This document shows, piece after piece, positions 26,770-39,500 of a DNA stretch of 64,000 nucleotides. The notes beneath the pieces are model-generated. The model ran no database searches. It had not been told where the DNA came from and saw nothing but the letters and a program-made list of their open reading frames with translations. A program made the translations under genes and the position numbers. The stretch comes from Auanema rhodensis (taxonomy: Eukaryota > Nematoda > Chromadorea > Rhabditida > Rhabditidae), in NCBI GenBank assembly GCA_964057225.1, contig OZ059894.1:5987501-6051500 (forward strand), in the 5' to 3' direction. The stretch's first letter is position 1; every line of letters begins with the position of its first letter.

Positions 26770-28513
26770 GGAAGAATCGTATGAAAGAGAGGGGGGGAAT
26801 AAATCAGGTCGTGAGAATATTTCTTTGATTTAGTGAGGTTGGAAACAAAAAAGGGATTTTAGAACGCTCTATCGTCTGAATCAAGAATCACAGGAGCTGA
26901 ATGTAACAAAAAAAGTAGAGAAGAGATATATCGGATGCACTTGAGGGATTGCAGATATCCCCACAGAATTATTGAACATTCTGATCTTTAACGTGAATTT
27001 TTTTCTCAAACTACTTTGTGTTGCAAAAAAAAGAACAGATATCAAATAAAAAAATTAGAATTTTGTCATTTTTTCCAAACCATTTAGCTTCATGTGAGTA
27101 AATTCGACTGTCACGCAATATTTCCTTCACTTGCTTCAGAAGACAGGAAACTGGACTTTTTGATCCAATAATTTTAAATTGATCAAACAAAAAAAAAAGA
27201 TTCTTTTTCGTTTGAAACGAGAAAAACATCGTTCAGTTGAAATTTTGAGATTTCAAATAATAAAGTATTTTATATTTGAAAAACACTTATTCACCATCTG
27301 AAAATTCTCTAAGACATGTATCTAATCATGTTATACTTATATTGACTATATGTTTTCTAATGTATTTGTGTTAAAGAGATACAATTGAAAAAGTGTAAAG
27401 TAATACTTTTTCATCTTGAAACTTAGAATAAAGTACATCCAAAATGACTAGATAGAAGCAATTAATTTGATGATGGGGGTTGCAACATCACGATGTGTAT
27501 AGCTCACTTAAAAGTATGTAAATGTAAGTTTTTGATGTGAATAGTACGAGCTGAGACGACTGAAATGTACTTAAAAGTTTATAAATTAGAAAATAAACAA
27601 AACAATTCATAATTGGGTTTTAAAAAAATTGATGAAAAGCTGATTGATTTTTGGAAATCTTGAAAACAGTCTAATGATGAAGTATATATACATACATGTT
27701 AGCTCTTCCTTTTATTTTATATTTTACTCAGCGTCATTCTTCAGTTCCCCATGGCTTTCTTGGAACTATAGCTTGAATCATATCTCTTAACCAATTAGTC
27801 TTCCATTGACATCTTTCAGCTTGATATAATGCTGAATAGAATTCAGATGACACTCACATACATACAAACAAGCACTATCATCATCATCACTTAACCCTAG
27901 TCTCATCATTTTAGTCATGATGACGCAAACGAATAGGTCACTTAAAACACCTACAATTCATACAAATTACCCAATTATTTGTTTATACTAAATAAACCTC
28001 ACGTTCTCGAATGATCAAGCTGCAATCTTAAAGCTAATTGGCAGCATTTGGCCTTTACAGTTGATTACTCAGTACCTCGTCACATTCAGAGTTTCTCTCA
28101 CACACACAAGAATCCAATGATCATGTTCTCGTCCACTTCAAAAATCAACAAAAATGGGAAAACTAATTTATAAAAAAGAAAAACAAAGTTTATTCTTTTC
28201 AATTAAAAATTATAGGGCAACTATTAGAAATGAATTTAGTATTATTACTTGTATGATTATATTTATCGTAGTTATTACTTTGATTTTAACACGAAGATCA
28301 TAATGTTCTTACAGCCATTTTATTTAAAAAAAGTAAAATATATCTAAAATGTTTGAAAGATACAAATATTTATGTTTAGAATAAAAGATAAAAAAGAGAA
28401 TATTAATTCATAGTTAGAAAAAACAAATAAGCAATTCAACTTTAGCTTTTCATTAAACATATCCGAATTATAAACTATATGAATGTATGAATATTAAAAA
28501 CAATTTTGAAATG

Positions 28514-28580
<67 letters not shown>
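28514..28580. repeat. (TA)n microsatellite
   Basis: About 65 bases of TA repeat, the longest TA run in the window. Confidence 0.97.
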
Positions 28581-28582
<2 letters not shown>

Positions 28583-29158
28583 TTTAAATATAGGGATGAA
28601 AAGTAAAAAATATTTAACAGGAAATGAGTTAAAAATGTTAACTTTGTTAGAACTATGTAAAAACTTCTCAAAAGTTCTTATAAAGGAGAAACATTGTCAG
28701 AAAATGTAATAATAACATACAAAATATAATTTCTCGGAAATGGGTTTTTAAAATTTCAAATAATGAATAACTTTCGTGTGAAATAGGGATGTGATTAAGC
28801 GTGATATTGACAAGCGAATAAAAATGAAAAAAATTTATGTTTTATGTACTATTATTGACAAATTCAAATGTGAGATTTTCAAATTCGGAAATTATATGTG
28901 TAAAATTCACATAATTAAACTAATTAGCAGCATAATTAAAGCATTGACAAACTGCCGAAAACTCATTGTGAACTGTTCTCAATGGTCAACGAAGTTAAAA
29001 GATGAAACAGCACAGTTTGTATAAAATTTTCTTTTATTTTCTCTCGATAAAAAGCTAATTATATAGGTGAAATAAATATTTTTTATTAGCGTATTAGATG
29101 AAAAAATGAATAAATTTCGTTTGGAAAAAGAGAAAGATAAGATATGACGTATAGTTAC

Positions 29159-29482
29159 TAATGGGCCATCTGAAGGAATGACTGAATGTTAACGGATGTC
29201 CTTTCTCGTCATCTGATGATAGTTCCATATTTGGAAAAAGAGTTCGTCGTAGCTCACACAATTGGCTCTAATAAGAAGAAAAGCTATTCGGACGACGATC
29301 ACGACAACGAGGATGAGTAGGAAGCGTTGGCTATGGACCAGCACTATTCCGGCGTCAAAACGATGGAAATACTTAGCATGTACTGTCAATACATTCAAGA
29401 GCTGGAAAACTTCAGTCTGAAGCCAGCGTTCAGAGTCAGAATGATCGTTATTAGAAGCTTGCCCTGGAAACTTCATTGACAT
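29159..29482 (-). CDS. Candidate 5' end of an unknown gene (two exons)
   Basis: Tentative. The first exon (29384-29482) starts with ATG and encodes a polar segment (QASNNDHSDSERWLQTEVF). After an intron of about 116 nt (GTACAT...TTATTAG) a second exon (29159-29267) continues in frame (SQLCELRRTLFPNMELSSDD) and ends at a GTAACT donor in phase 1. No third exon was found. The patch is more GC-rich than its surroundings and is open on both strands; the unspliced frame of the first exon also stays open for 97 codons. No domain is recognised. Confidence 0.35.
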
Positions 29483-30588
29483 ATTTTATTTTGAGAGAGA
29501 AGAGGAGGGAGAGGTTCGAGGGAAGGGGGGAGGATAGAGGGAAGCCGAGGGCTTCATGGAGCAGAGTGAGAGAGAAAAGCCTTTGTTTCACTAAGCTCTT
29601 CCATTTCATTTTTCATTCAATGATCCGCATCAGTAGTAGAGCATTCGTCGTTCAAACTTCGGAGGAAATGAAACAAAAAATCGGTATGAAGTTCAGATGT
29701 TTTCAGAGGAAATGCATGAGAAATGTGAAAAAGATAGAAAGTGTTAAATGTATGAAGAGAACGAAAAAGTAAATGAGAATGAGAGAACACAGATGGCATA
29801 AGACATAATATGAAGAGTCCTCTTTGCTAACTAGTTGATTATGATGACATCCGAAGCTAAAAATAATATTTTTCATTGGATTATCTAATAAACTTAATTT
29901 CAAGCATTAAGCAATCAAATATAAACGTTTTCATCTTTTGAACACGTATATTAATAATATTTTTAAATAAATAAAGATATATATAAGTATTATATTTATT
30001 GGTTTCGGTTTTCAAATACTTCAAATTAAAATTATCATATCTTTGAAAATTCTGATAATAAAATATTCTAAACCTTGTTTGTTTCAAAACCATTAATGTT
30101 TATTTTAGTCAACTTTTACCTCATCAACACCTAACTAACTGAGTAAATAATAGCCCATTCCTTCTCATAAAACAACTTTTAGCAATAGGTTTTAGATTCT
30201 TCGATCATTCACTGTTCTATAAATTTCCCCCTACAAAGTTTTGTATTTTCAGAAAGCAAAACAGGATTATGATCGATCTTAGATCAATCATATGATCTGT
30301 ATTTCATTCCTAGGTTTATTTCCTATATTTATTGTAGTTTACAACTTAAATATATTTCATATCAAAATATATTTTTTTATATTTCATCACTAAAAATCAT
30401 ATTTTACAATCATTTTTCATATATTTAAATTCTTTTCTGTTATTTTTTTCATTTTGTTCGAAACTTTTCATAATGTTAGTGATGATAGAACAACTGTTTT
30501 TATCTTTTTCTTTTCCAGTAAAACTTGATCACTATTGGTTCTTAAAGAAATCAATTCACAGAGAGTACATATCGACCAAAAATTACTC
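29483..30588. other. Intergenic, no gene seen
   Basis: Purine-rich near 29495-29580, otherwise AT-rich. Overlapping open frames on both strands at 29476-29903 have no recognisable features. Confidence 0.5.
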
Positions 30589-30594
30589 TTTCAG
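30589..30594 (+). promoter_or_regulatory. Splice acceptor abutting the start codon (probable trans-splice site)
   Basis: TTTCAG immediately precedes the ATG of the phosphodiesterase gene. Confidence 0.55.
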
Positions 30595-32600
30595 ATGATA
30601 CAACATCCGTTGCTTCATCAATTTTTTGGTATTTTATCTGTATTAATATGGTTAATATTAATTTTTTTTTGATGAATAAAATAATTGAAATTTATAATAA
30701 TTAAGTCCACGTGTTTTACACGTGAAAATATTTCTTCTTTTTTAAATTTTTCATGTTTCAGTTACTACTTACCAGGATCGGTTATGCACGAATTAATAAT
30801 CTTATGGTTAGTTTTTTTTTCTTTTTTTTTCACAAAAATGTCCCATAGTGTCTTGGTTTTTTTTTTTAAAATAAGAAATTTTTTAATAAAAAACAGAAAA
30901 TGTTGGAATATACATAATATTTCTTAGAATATTTAGTAATAAAAGCAGCTGCAAAAATTTATTTGAGAGATTATTTGATTATACTCGTTTCATTTTCATC
31001 ATAAATTCTAAAATTTTGGGCGAAAAATGATAACATTTCTCTACTTTCTATATACTTAATATACTAATTGTTTATGTTTTTAAGTAATCTGATAGTATTT
31101 CTTTCTTTAGGTGTATTTTGGCCTCCTTAACTCTCTTACTGATGTGGTCTAGATATTCTGGCCTTTTATATATATTATTATTTATACCATTTATATTTGC
31201 AATTGGCTATGCTTTTGCTAAAAATGCAAGAGTATCAGAAGAAACAGTAAGTACACTTCAATTATTATTTTGTGTTCATTCATCTTTTTTTGAAATCGAA
31301 ATTCTTTGATGGCTTCATAGTAGGAGGTCATCGAGGATCGCCAGAATCTGCGCCTGAAAATTCCTTAGCGGCAATGAAAGCTGTAAGTTTATTCTTTTAT
31401 AATCTTTATCTTATGTCTTTTTTTACAATTTTTTTGTAATTTTTTGTTAATTTTATGCCGGAAAATTGTATTTTTTTCAGGCAATGGAGGAAGGATGTCA
31501 GTTAGTTGAATTTGATATTCAACTAACAAGTGATGGAATTCCTGTTGTAATGCATGACGATAGCACTTTTCGAACCACTGGAATAAATAAAAAAGTTATT
31601 AAAATTAGAAAAAAAGGAAATTCTGATCGAAATATGTTGCAGATTAGTAAATCTCTAGCTTCAGAAATCATAGGAATGCCACTGAATAGTGTGAAGTAAG
31701 ATATTACCAGATGCTAGATTATCATTTGAAAATTTGGCAATATTAATTTAGAGTATATTTTAATAATTTAGTAATATAAACGAGACATTACCAACTATGG
31801 AAGAAGTAGTCGACTTTTGTGTTCAAAATGGCCTCAAAATGCTGTTCGATGTTAAACGCATGAATGACGTTGTAGGGAATTTTCCATTTTATTTATTTTT
31901 AATTAACTATTTAAAAAGTTTAGAAAATAATATTTATTTTCAGTTGTTAAAAGAACTTGTTAGAACAATACAAGAAAAGAATCTTTATACATCAGCTATA
32001 ATAAGTAGTTTTAGTCCGGATGTTCCATATTTCATCAAAAAAGCTGATCCAAAAATTCTCACCGGTTAGTTAATAATGGATTCAGCGTTATTTTTCGTTT
32101 TTCAATTTGGATGGATATAATTACCAACTTAGGCTTTACTAATAGACGAGCATTATATGGATTTTTAACTGAAGATGCATCAGTTAATCGTGGTGTATGG
32201 TGGAATCAATGGTTTCTGGAGTTTCTAGATGATCTCATGTTATTAGGTATGATCATATTCCCACTTAATGTTAATTGTTTTTTCCTTTTGTTTCCAGTTT
32301 TGCGTTCATTCATATTACCAGAATTTCTTGGAGTTGATATGCTTTTACTAAATCACAGGGATATTAGCCAGTATGTGAAACTTTTTTCTTAAAATTCAAG
32401 TTATTCAAATATATATAATCTGAATATATGTTTATATTCATTTCAATATATGAATATATTACAGAAGTATTGTATCAGAAGCTGAAAAGAGAGGTATGCA
32501 AGTAGTTGCATGGACTGTGAATGATCAAAAGCAGTTGATATGGATGAGAGATGTATTACGCATTCCAGTTCTAACGGATTTTCCAAAAATAGCTAAATAA
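30595..32600 (+). CDS. Glycerophosphodiester phosphodiesterase, GDE1-like, membrane anchored
   Basis: Eleven exons encode about 344 residues: 30595-30650, 30762-30806, 31111-31271, 31321-31382, 31481-31594, 31643-31695, 31772-31871, 31944-32064, 32133-32246, 32298-32370, 32465-32600. One or two N-terminal membrane segments precede the GP-PDE TIM barrel. The metal-binding and catalytic residues are present: GGHRGSPESAPENS (H91, R92), E118-F-D120, and the general acid in MHDD (H133, D134). It should hydrolyse glycerophosphodiesters to glycerol-3-phosphate and an alcohol. The end reads QVVAWTVNDQ then PVLTDFPK, as expected for the family (TVN, TDFP). The splice joining the third and fourth exons is uncertain. 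The strongest donor (31247) does not keep the frame to GGHRG; the model uses a weaker donor at 31272. A 48-nt in-frame insert at 31595-31642 is treated as an intron because the flanks then align with the family. Confidence 0.88.
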
Positions 32601-33426
32601 TAATTGACTTTAAAAATTCATTCTTCATATTTAGATTTATTAATTAATTTTTTGATTTCAATCAAAAAAAAGCTACTAACTTTATCTTTGATTACTGGTC
32701 TATTATTTGGTGCTTCATCATTTTGTTCACAATATAATTTGATTTTAGTATTTCTATATATATATATATCAAAAATATATGTATATATGATGTAATATGA
32801 TTTTAGTACATATATTTCTTATTTTCCATTTTCATTTGAAAAAAAAAACACAAAAAAAGATAAATTCATATTTATATATATTTATATATTCATATTTCAA
32901 ATAATAAAACCCGTATGAAAAATCAGTTGAACTAACACGATAACTTGAAATCAAAAATTAGAAATTTCAACTAAGTTGCAATTCAGATGGACTTATTTTC
33001 AGAATTTAAGAATAGAAAAGAGAAACAGAAAAAAATGAGAAAAAATATTGAAGTTATAGAGATAGCGAATGTATCGAAAATAAACAATTGTTTTATAATT
33101 GGCTTTAATCCAATGATTAATAAATGCTGATAAACAAACAAACTATGTTTGAAAAAACTGTTTAGTTGTTAATCAATTTTGAAGTTTTTGAAAGACAATG
33201 GATAAAAAACCAATTAAATAAGTATAATTTTCAATTTCAGCATAAAATTTGAATATAGAGAAGAATATTGAGCAATAAGAAGAGATGTTATAGAAAGAGA
33301 TTTGCTTTAAGGAAATCATTTTTACATTTTTTTGGTACAAAAAGATAGTGAGGGAATAAAATAGATTGATAGATAGATAGATAGATAGAAAGAGTAAGAT
33401 AGATAGTGATAGATAGTTAGAAAGAG

Positions 33427-33467
<41 letters not shown>

Positions 33468-33564
33468 AAGAGAAAGAGAGAAATATATAAACTGAGCTAA
33501 TGTCGATACTGACGTGCATGTCGTACCAACTATCCAAAAAGTTATTGAACCCGGTTATGTGTTA
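32601..33564. other. Intergenic, no gene seen
   Basis: Tail-to-tail spacer between the phosphodiesterase and the Ly-6 gene, AT-rich, with GATA and GA repeats at 33362-33482. Confidence 0.6.
33362..33482. repeat. Compound (GATA)n and (GA)n microsatellite
   Basis: GATA tetranucleotides (33364-33415) pass into GA dinucleotides (33430-33480). Confidence 0.93.
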
Positions 33565-36500
33565 TCAACTCATCAAAAATATTAATAAAAATATTGAAAG
33601 TACTACAGATGACGTTCCAAGCGATAACGTTGAATTACAACGATCTCCGTAGCAACTACATAGTTGTACCTCACCAATGGCCGGTGGATCAGATGGCGTT
33701 GCGGGATTAAACAAATGTCCTCTTGATAGTGTTCGACATTGATTCTAAAATAGGAAAATAACGATAAGAAGATAGGACTCCAGATAATGTTTTGAGCTGG
33801 ACACAAACATTTTGGTGAAAACGATGAGTTCGCAAAGCTGTTTGGTTGAATCCATTCCTTAAAACTCGATCCAAGCAACCACGTATATGTTTGTATCCAA
33901 TGAAAACTCCTTAATACATTACTAATTATATATTTAGTTCTAGAAATTAAAGATTTTTAAGATCAGAATTTCAATTAAATGTTTATCTAAATGCAAATAA
34001 AAAGTTCCGGTACGGTTCGGAAAGTTTAAAAATTCCTGAACTACATGACACAATTTTTTTAATTTTTTTGCTAATTCCATGATTTTACATGAATTAAATA
34101 TTTTCAATTAGTTTAAATATGTTTATCATTCGTTATCTGTAATATACCTGCTTCTATATCTGGTTCTAACATTGATATACAAACTGAGCTGCATGAGACT
34201 GTTGGCATTCCTCTTTCATTGGCTGGATCTCGACATCGATCGGTAAATACCTAGAAAGTAAAAGAATATTTTTTAAAATCTCACTAGATGCGATGAGTAA
34301 TACTTTTGGATAAATATAAGTTGTTTGAAGATATCTCCAACTTGTTTGATATGATAATGACATACATGAGTAGCATTCAATCTGTCTCGGAATAGAACCT
34401 GTAAATGATATAACATTATGTAATTATATATATTTATAGAAAAAAAAAGTTATAATTCTTAGTTTCGTTATTCAATATATTAATGATTTTTATGAATTTT
34501 TCAGTTTATCATATCTTTCTGATAGCATGAAAGCAGGTCAACTTTACACGATCACCATATCTCACGAAATACATTCCGAGACACCTGCTCATTTTGCTCT
34601 CCAAATGAAACATAAATTCAAATTAATTAGTGTTTTTCTGAAATTTAATTGTAATCTTCCGATTTTGATATCGGTTTTTCCCACAGTGATCACATTATCT
34701 TTGATTTATGTAGATAAAGTTTCAGGAAACTTCGTTTAGAAGCTGTTTGCAACCCAAAAGTTTATAAGTTGAATGATATAGCTTTCAAACAACTATTAAA
34801 AATTATGACGTCAAGAAACTTTATGAATGAAGTTTAATTTATAAAAACAAACTTCAAAAGTAGAGAAAATTGTTTTTTATTATAATTTTCATAGCTTTTC
34901 ATTCAAAGTATATGCACAAACCCATTTCGTAGCTATTAGCAAAATGAAATAATCCGAGTAGAAAATCTAGATATAACATGTTGAATAGTTGGATTTCATC
35001 ACATAAGATATTTGATCTAGAAAATACAAAAAAAAATTCAAATAGTATTCAATAAAGTGTTAAGAATCATATTCAAATATTGAATTGACGACAATAATCT
35101 CACAAAATTAAAAGAGTGATATTCAGAAAAAAAAAAGAAGAAAATTGTAAAAAAACAAGTGAAAAAACCAAAAAAGACCAGAGTATGATTCAAAAGTAGA
35201 AGAAGAGAGATGAATTGGAACGCTGGTTTCTAAGAAAAGGAATGCTTATGCTGGTTCTCGCAGTTATAAAGTGAGGGCCATAAATCAGATGAGCAGTTCA
35301 AAATGTGCTAAGCTCAAGTATTAGGAAAGAAATATTTTCAAACATCAGAACTCTGTTTGGTTCTGTAATAGTCTTCTGAATTGAAAAAAATTTTATCTGA
35401 AAAACAACTATCTGGAAAATTGAGAGACCAGAGTCAGTGATGAGACGAGAGACTACATGTGAATGAGATCTGATGAAATGATGGATTGACAATCACGATT
35501 TTTGTGATGTAATTCTTAAATGTTTGAATAATGCATAGAAATAAAGAGTTGAAGAATCAAATAAATCAAGATTTTGAGCAACAACTTGAAGCTAATTATA
35601 ACTATATTGATTATACCATCCTGTCCAAAATAATTCCAAAAGCTTGCTGTTTGATATGACGGAAATGGCAAAATATAGATATGTGTATCTTGTAGAAAAT
35701 GGATGTTTCAATCGGACATCAAGAGGACTAGAGCAGAAAAGCTACACGACAAACGAACGATGTGTGTCGGCGATTATCGCATGTTAGCCATAGGTCCGAA
35801 GGGAATTGGCGACAAACGATGCCATCTAGCTGGACAATCGTCTCGTAAGTCAATGATACTCCTTCGTCATTTCTCCTGAATTTCGGAAACTTCACTGCAA
35901 TAAATAGAACAGTAGCATGCTTCCGAAAATGCACATGAGCTTAACGAGAGCTAAACACAGATGATTTGTTCTACTTAGATGAGACATGTATTTCTTTAAT
36001 CTATCAACTACATATCTATTGAGATATGAGACAATAGAAAAGTTCTTTATAGTAGTTAAAGCCCTTACATGTTAGATATTCACTTCCCAAAATAAATTTA
36101 TATATATATTTATATATAATATATAAACAAAGTATGTTAATTTAGAAAAAAAGTGAGGCACGTGGCATGCTATTTGGCATTTACGGAGTCAAGCTCATAA
36201 TAGTTTTCTATTAAAAGAAAAAAGTAGTAAGAGGACCGATACTATGTAAAGTGGAGGAAGGCTAGAAAGAAAGTAAAAAAAACAAAAAATAACAAAAAGA
36301 ATTATATTGGTTTGGATATGGTTAAGCTCATTGAAGTGCCACAAAACATCTTGAGTATAATTTTTAAATTTGCTGACTTTCAAAACTGTTAGTTAGTTTT
36401 GGTACTGAAATAAAGCAAGAGGTGAAATAAGAAATAGCTCAAAGAATAATGAATAAGGAAGACGTGATGATGTGTGTAAAATATAACAAATATATATAAA

Positions 36501-39500
36501 TCATAATAACACATATAGTTAAAGGTTAGCAGGATTATATTAAAAAATCATTAGGCTCTTCATCAGTTTTGGTTAACAGATCTGGAGGTCAGCGCCATAT
36601 GTCGTTTTGCGGTAATATTTCGCTCATAACTGATTGATGACCTGAGCACATCGTGCAAGGTGGCAATATTTAAGAAAAACTAAGACATTTTATGAAACAG
36701 ATTTGTGTTAATTGACAATGTTTCAGATATACTACGGAACAATTTGTTTCAATTGATCAGTGATATTACGGTAATGCTCAGATAAAGGCGGAGCTAAGGA
36801 TTTCCAGAGACTACTAGAGGTTTGCGTGTATCCTTCCACCCACAATGTCTTCACTCTTTTCTTCTATCTTTTCGTATTTCATCAACTCGGTACATTCTGA
36901 TTCTTCTCGTTCTTCTAAGCGAATGAGATATACTGACTGACCACTTTATTAAAGAGGAAACAGAAGCAAAAGGTGTAGAAGTATTAGTGATTGTTGTAAT
37001 AAGGTGGCGGTTGACTGAAAGGCTGGTGATACATCACTTGTGACAGTCGAATACAAGAATTTCGGACGACAAGCTAAGATGTATTATGTCGTCATCGTGT
37101 ATCTTAGGAATCAATTTCTTTCAATCCCCGACCGATTTGCCGAATTGATAACGGGGCACACAAAATAATTATAACAGGTGCTACACGTTCTGTAACACGG
37201 TAAGAACTCAGTTTCCGGATAAAAATTATTTAAAAATCTTAAAACTATTTGAATATATGAATCAGAATATGTATATATTCTGTTCCTGTAATTAATAAAT
37301 CTAATTATTATAATAGTAATAAAACTTCCATTTATTTTCCAAAAACATCTTTCAGGAAACGTATTTGAACATAAATACATAGATAGCCAGTAATGCTTTT
37401 TCTTGTAAGCGTATTCAGAGAGAAAAATGAAATGGTTATAAAGCTAACTTCCTTATACTACAATGACATCGTGTAGGGTCCGGGAAATGAGAAACAAGCA
37501 GTGCTATTAGATTGTATTACGCTATTGCATCATGTCAACTGAGAATACTAGAAGATCTCTTAAGCAGAGTAAGTTTCAGATAATTGCTTTGAAACGGTTT
37601 AATAGATCATTGAAAGCAAGTTGTGGAATGACGAAGATGATGAAAGAAATAGTTAGAATAGTTTGCGAGTATTAAGAAATGCAACCAGTCGTTATCGTTA
37701 GGACATTGGAAATGAAATAAGAAAAAGCTAATTAGCATAATTAAGAAGGAAACTATATATGCACTTATTGAATATGTGATTGAATTATTATAATATATTT
37801 TGAATAGTAAATAGCTTGGAAAAAATATATATACCAAGAGATTTTATAACAGAAAGAGGAAGAATAAAAAGAAGAGAGAAATACAGAAAAAGAGAAAGAG
37901 AGATGAAAAAAAATTTTTCTCTTATAGTCTGCTGAACTGGAAAATAACATTTGATTTGAACGTTGCTTGAGCAAAAATTGAAATCATACAAGCAGATATT
38001 TCAAAACAAAGGTCGAAATAGCTCATACATGAGGTAGAATGAAGTAGTCGTTCAGGTAGCAAAAATAGTAAGCGATTAAGAGGGATGACCAAAAACAACG
38101 AGAGAGAGAGATAGAGAGAGAGGGATAGGAAGTAACAAAGAGAGGATAAAATTCAAAGAAAAAATTGTTTCTATGCCATATAAAAATCTTAAAATGGCAT
38201 TTTCATAGCATATTATGATTGATTCATAGAGTTTTCAACAAAAAATGAAATTTGCTTTTTATACTTTTGTTCAGTGGCTTTTATTGGACGAGAGATGAGA
38301 ACTAATAAAATTCAAATAGAAGAAAAAAAATCGAATAAAGTTTTAAAATCAAGTTATTTAGAAGAATAGTACAAGTTCTATCTATGAAAATCCGATGAAA
38401 AGGTTTGTTTGTAATCGGAGAAGCGGATATGGCTCATAATTGGAGTCCTTGATGGTTATAAGCAAGGTTTAGATACTAGGAGTGTCAGACATAAGGAGAT
38501 ATAGCTCAAAAGTAAAAACGAAATGAGATATGGAATTATAGCAAGAGAATAGGAAAAGTGAAGAAAAAAGGAAAGTAAATCGAAGGTGAAAAAGTAATAT
38601 CGGATAAGAGAAAACGAACGAATAAGAGAAGTATAGAGATAAAAGGAAAAGGGTATGAAGAGAATGAAAACTAAAAGAATACTTGTGAAATATAGAAAAG
38701 AGAACCAAGGTATATAGATAAGATTTGGAATATTTAAAGTGCAGATGACAGGATGTCACATAAATAATATATAACTTCGCAGCTCAGTTTTGGCTTTGTT
38801 TTGAAACCTAAAACGCTGAACAAGTTGGTGGAACGCAAAAATCTTTTAGATGATCGTTGAACAAGATCATATTATGTCATAACATAAGTGTTCTATCAGG
38901 TGTCAAACCAATTAAAACTAGAGGAAAAACTGCTGTAAAGCTGATTATTCTGTTTAAGTAGGTGGTGAAAATAAGAAAAAAATTGTTCTCCAAGAACTAT
39001 AAGATATTATATAATATAGTTAATCTGGTGAATAGACTTCAACTATATTTATGTACTAAAGAATGCAGCAGCTTAGTTCCTATTCAAAATGAAAAGAATT
39101 TGTTCTAAGCACTTTATAACCTAATAAGATGGATTGAAAAGATAATAAAAAACCGCATATACATAGATATATGTACCTATATTCTGCTCAGAACAGGAAA
39201 TGTAGTTCAAATTAAACTGAAAAATGAAAGACAAATGCCCTCACGCCAATAAATTGTTCTGAGAATATTACGTAAAGAAAGAGAGCAAGGTGTTCAAAAT
39301 GAATGAAGCTTGATGAATATCCGAATAGAAATACAAGCACTTTTCTTGCCTGTGTCGCTATATCTCCAAGAAATCTTTAGTCAATCCGTCGGAATGTCTG
39401 GTGCTTTTACTTCCAAAACATTATTAGCGCGAAAGGCTGTTGAAGCTTAAGGTGCATCATGTTCAATGACCCATTGAGTGCAACTGAAGTCTATATACAT

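Larger units (their letters stand above)
21521..29158. other. Long gene-poor region
   Basis: About 7.6 kb upstream of the second GPCR, AT-rich with several microsatellites and with pyrimidine-rich or purine-rich tracts near 24570-24620, 25319-25350 and 26330-26450. The listed open frames are mostly translations of these tracts. A short stretch at 25728-25815 reads as a repeated peptide-like unit (see findings), but no gene model could be built. Confidence 0.5.

Noticed and set aside
35728-35934. Possible alternative first exon of the Ly-6 gene (minus strand)
   Set aside because: Weak signal peptide and no clear phase-1 donor; kept only as a reason to examine the intron.
38469-38759. 96-codon minus-strand open frame
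   Set aside because: Low-complexity Ser/Phe/Leu translation of a purine-rich tract.
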